From positions 1-64,000 of the forward strand of contig JAENYC010000018.1 of NCBI GenBank assembly GCA_016841945.1: a stretch of 64,000 nt of DNA, read 5' to 3'. The position numbers and the translations under genes are program-made. The notes under the pieces were generated by a model that had not been told where the DNA came from, did not search any database, and saw only the letters and a program-made list of their open reading frames with translations. Shown one piece after another: positions 63,262 to 64,000 of this stretch. This DNA comes from Haloplasma contractile. Its GTDB lineage: Bacteria > Bacillota_I > Bacilli_A > Haloplasmatales > Haloplasmataceae. The stretch's first letter is position 1; each line of letters starts with the position of its first letter.

Positions 63262-64000
63262 ATGAAAAAAGTAGCAGTATTATTTGCCGGTCAAGGCGCT
63301 CAATACACCGGAATGGGAAAAGAATTCTATGATGTTGATGAAGCGGTTAAATCACTATATAAAAAAGCCAGTCAACTACTAGATTTTGATTTAAATGAAA
63401 TTTGTTTTGAAGAAAATGACTATATTCATCAAACAGAGTTTACACAACCCAGCATTTTAGTAACATCGATTAGTATTTATCAAACCCTATTAAAAAAAAC
63501 TAATATAAATCCATCTGTATTAGCGGGTTTTAGTTTAGGAGAATACAGTGCTTTATACGCATCGGGTATTTTTGATTTTGAACAAATCGTTCATTTAATT
63601 AAGAATAGAGCACAGTATATGGAATCTTGTTCAATAAAAAATCCCGGTAAGATGGCAGCGATAATTGGTTTAGATAGACAAATATTAAAAAGTATATGTA
63701 ATGATGTCATGAAAACGCATGGATTAGTCCAAATTGCCAATTATAATTCTCCTAATCAATTGGTTATCGGTGGTTTAGAGTCCGCTGTATTAAATGTGTG
63801 TAAAAAGGCAAAAGAAGAAGGCGCAAGACGTGCAGTGATTTTAAATGTCAGTGGTGGATTTCATACGCCACTCATGAATGAAGCTGCAAATAAAATGTAT
63901 GAAACCATTGTAAAAACGTCATATAAAAGTCCTAAGATTGATATCATAATGAATGTGACAGGTGATTATTTAAATATTGATTCATTACCACAACTAATGA
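63262..64000 (+). CDS. fabD: Malonyl-CoA:ACP transacylase FabD (3' end outside window)
   Basis: FabD loads malonyl groups on ACP. The first 246 codons are present. VAVLFAGQGAQYTGMGKEFYD starts the fold, the nucleophile Ser91 is in AGFSLGEYSAL, and GGFHTPLM near 199 carries the catalytic His201; the NSPNQLVIGG segment near 163 is also typical. ATG 63262 follows GGTGATGATGG, ten bases after fabK. The gene continues past the window edge without a stop. fabG and fabF would be expected next. Confidence 0.95.
   Translation, partial: MKKVAVLFAGQGAQYTGMGKEFYDVDEAVKSLYKKASQLLDFDLNEICFEENDYIHQTEFTQPSILVTSISIYQTLLKKTNINPSVLAGFSLGEYSALYASGIFDFEQIVHLIKNRAQYMESCSIKNPGKMAAIIGLDRQILKSICNDVMKTHGLVQIANYNSPNQLVIGGLESAVLNVCKKAKEEGARRAVILNVSGGFHTPLMNEAANKMYETIVKTSYKSPKIDIIMNVTGDYLNIDSLPQLM

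Overview
The window comes from a low-GC Gram-positive bacterium (Bacillota, Bacilli-like). The DNA is strongly AT-rich, Shine-Dalgarno sites are of the AGGAGGTGAT type, TGA is used as a stop (so not the Mycoplasma code), and the gene order 37.9-56 kb (rqcH, gmk, rpoZ, priA, fmt, rsmB, rlmN, rsgA, rpe, thiN, spoVM, rpmB, asp23, fakA) is a thinned version of the Bacillus subtilis block. murE and alr point to peptidoglycan synthesis. A 27-codon spoVM gene and a Cse60-like gene point to a sporulating lineage, or to a descendant of one. I cannot name the genus. No rRNA, tRNA, CRISPR array or intact insertion sequence is visible.

Layout. 0-1.7 kb: 3'-truncated gene for a lipoprotein with a Thr-rich linker and a duplicated domain. 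2.0-6.9 kb: ABC-F ATPase, rex and groESL with a CIRCE operator. 6.9-9.1 kb: accessory patch with a structured RNA candidate, a two-helix membrane protein, its frameshifted copy, another frameshifted small membrane gene and a gene scrap. 9.2-19 kb: Lit lipoprotein transacylase (minus), a CvpA-like membrane protein plus partner, a B3/B4-domain protein with glutaminyl-tRNA synthetase, a small P-loop protein, MscS and PcrA helicase. 19-25 kb: PadR regulator plus HAAS membrane protein behind a perfect dyad, TPP riboswitch with thiT, a divergent methyltransferase, rsmI and a sodium/solute symporter. 24.5-29.9 kb: transposase-like zinc-ribbon protein divergent from a complete agmatine deiminase operon. 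30-37.7 kb: alr, mnmM-mnmL, a DUF1189-type protein, T-box-controlled leuS, murE. 37.9-56 kb: the conserved housekeeping block. 56.2-64 kb: fakB/degV, acpP, accBCDA, fabT, fabH, fabK and the start of fabD.

How the parts fit. The last 10 kb make malonyl-CoA and run type II fatty-acid initiation and reduction. FakA with the DegV protein would feed exogenous fatty acids to the same lipid pool. Two near-identical FabT-like boxes, before degV and before accB, suggest that the MarR protein encoded inside the cluster controls both routes. ThiT (uptake) and ThiN (pyrophosphorylation) form a thiamine salvage route. The agmatine operon gives ATP, ammonia and exchangeable putrescine. MnmL and MnmM finish the wobble-uridine modification of tRNA. 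Lit would remodel lipoproteins such as the one at the left edge.
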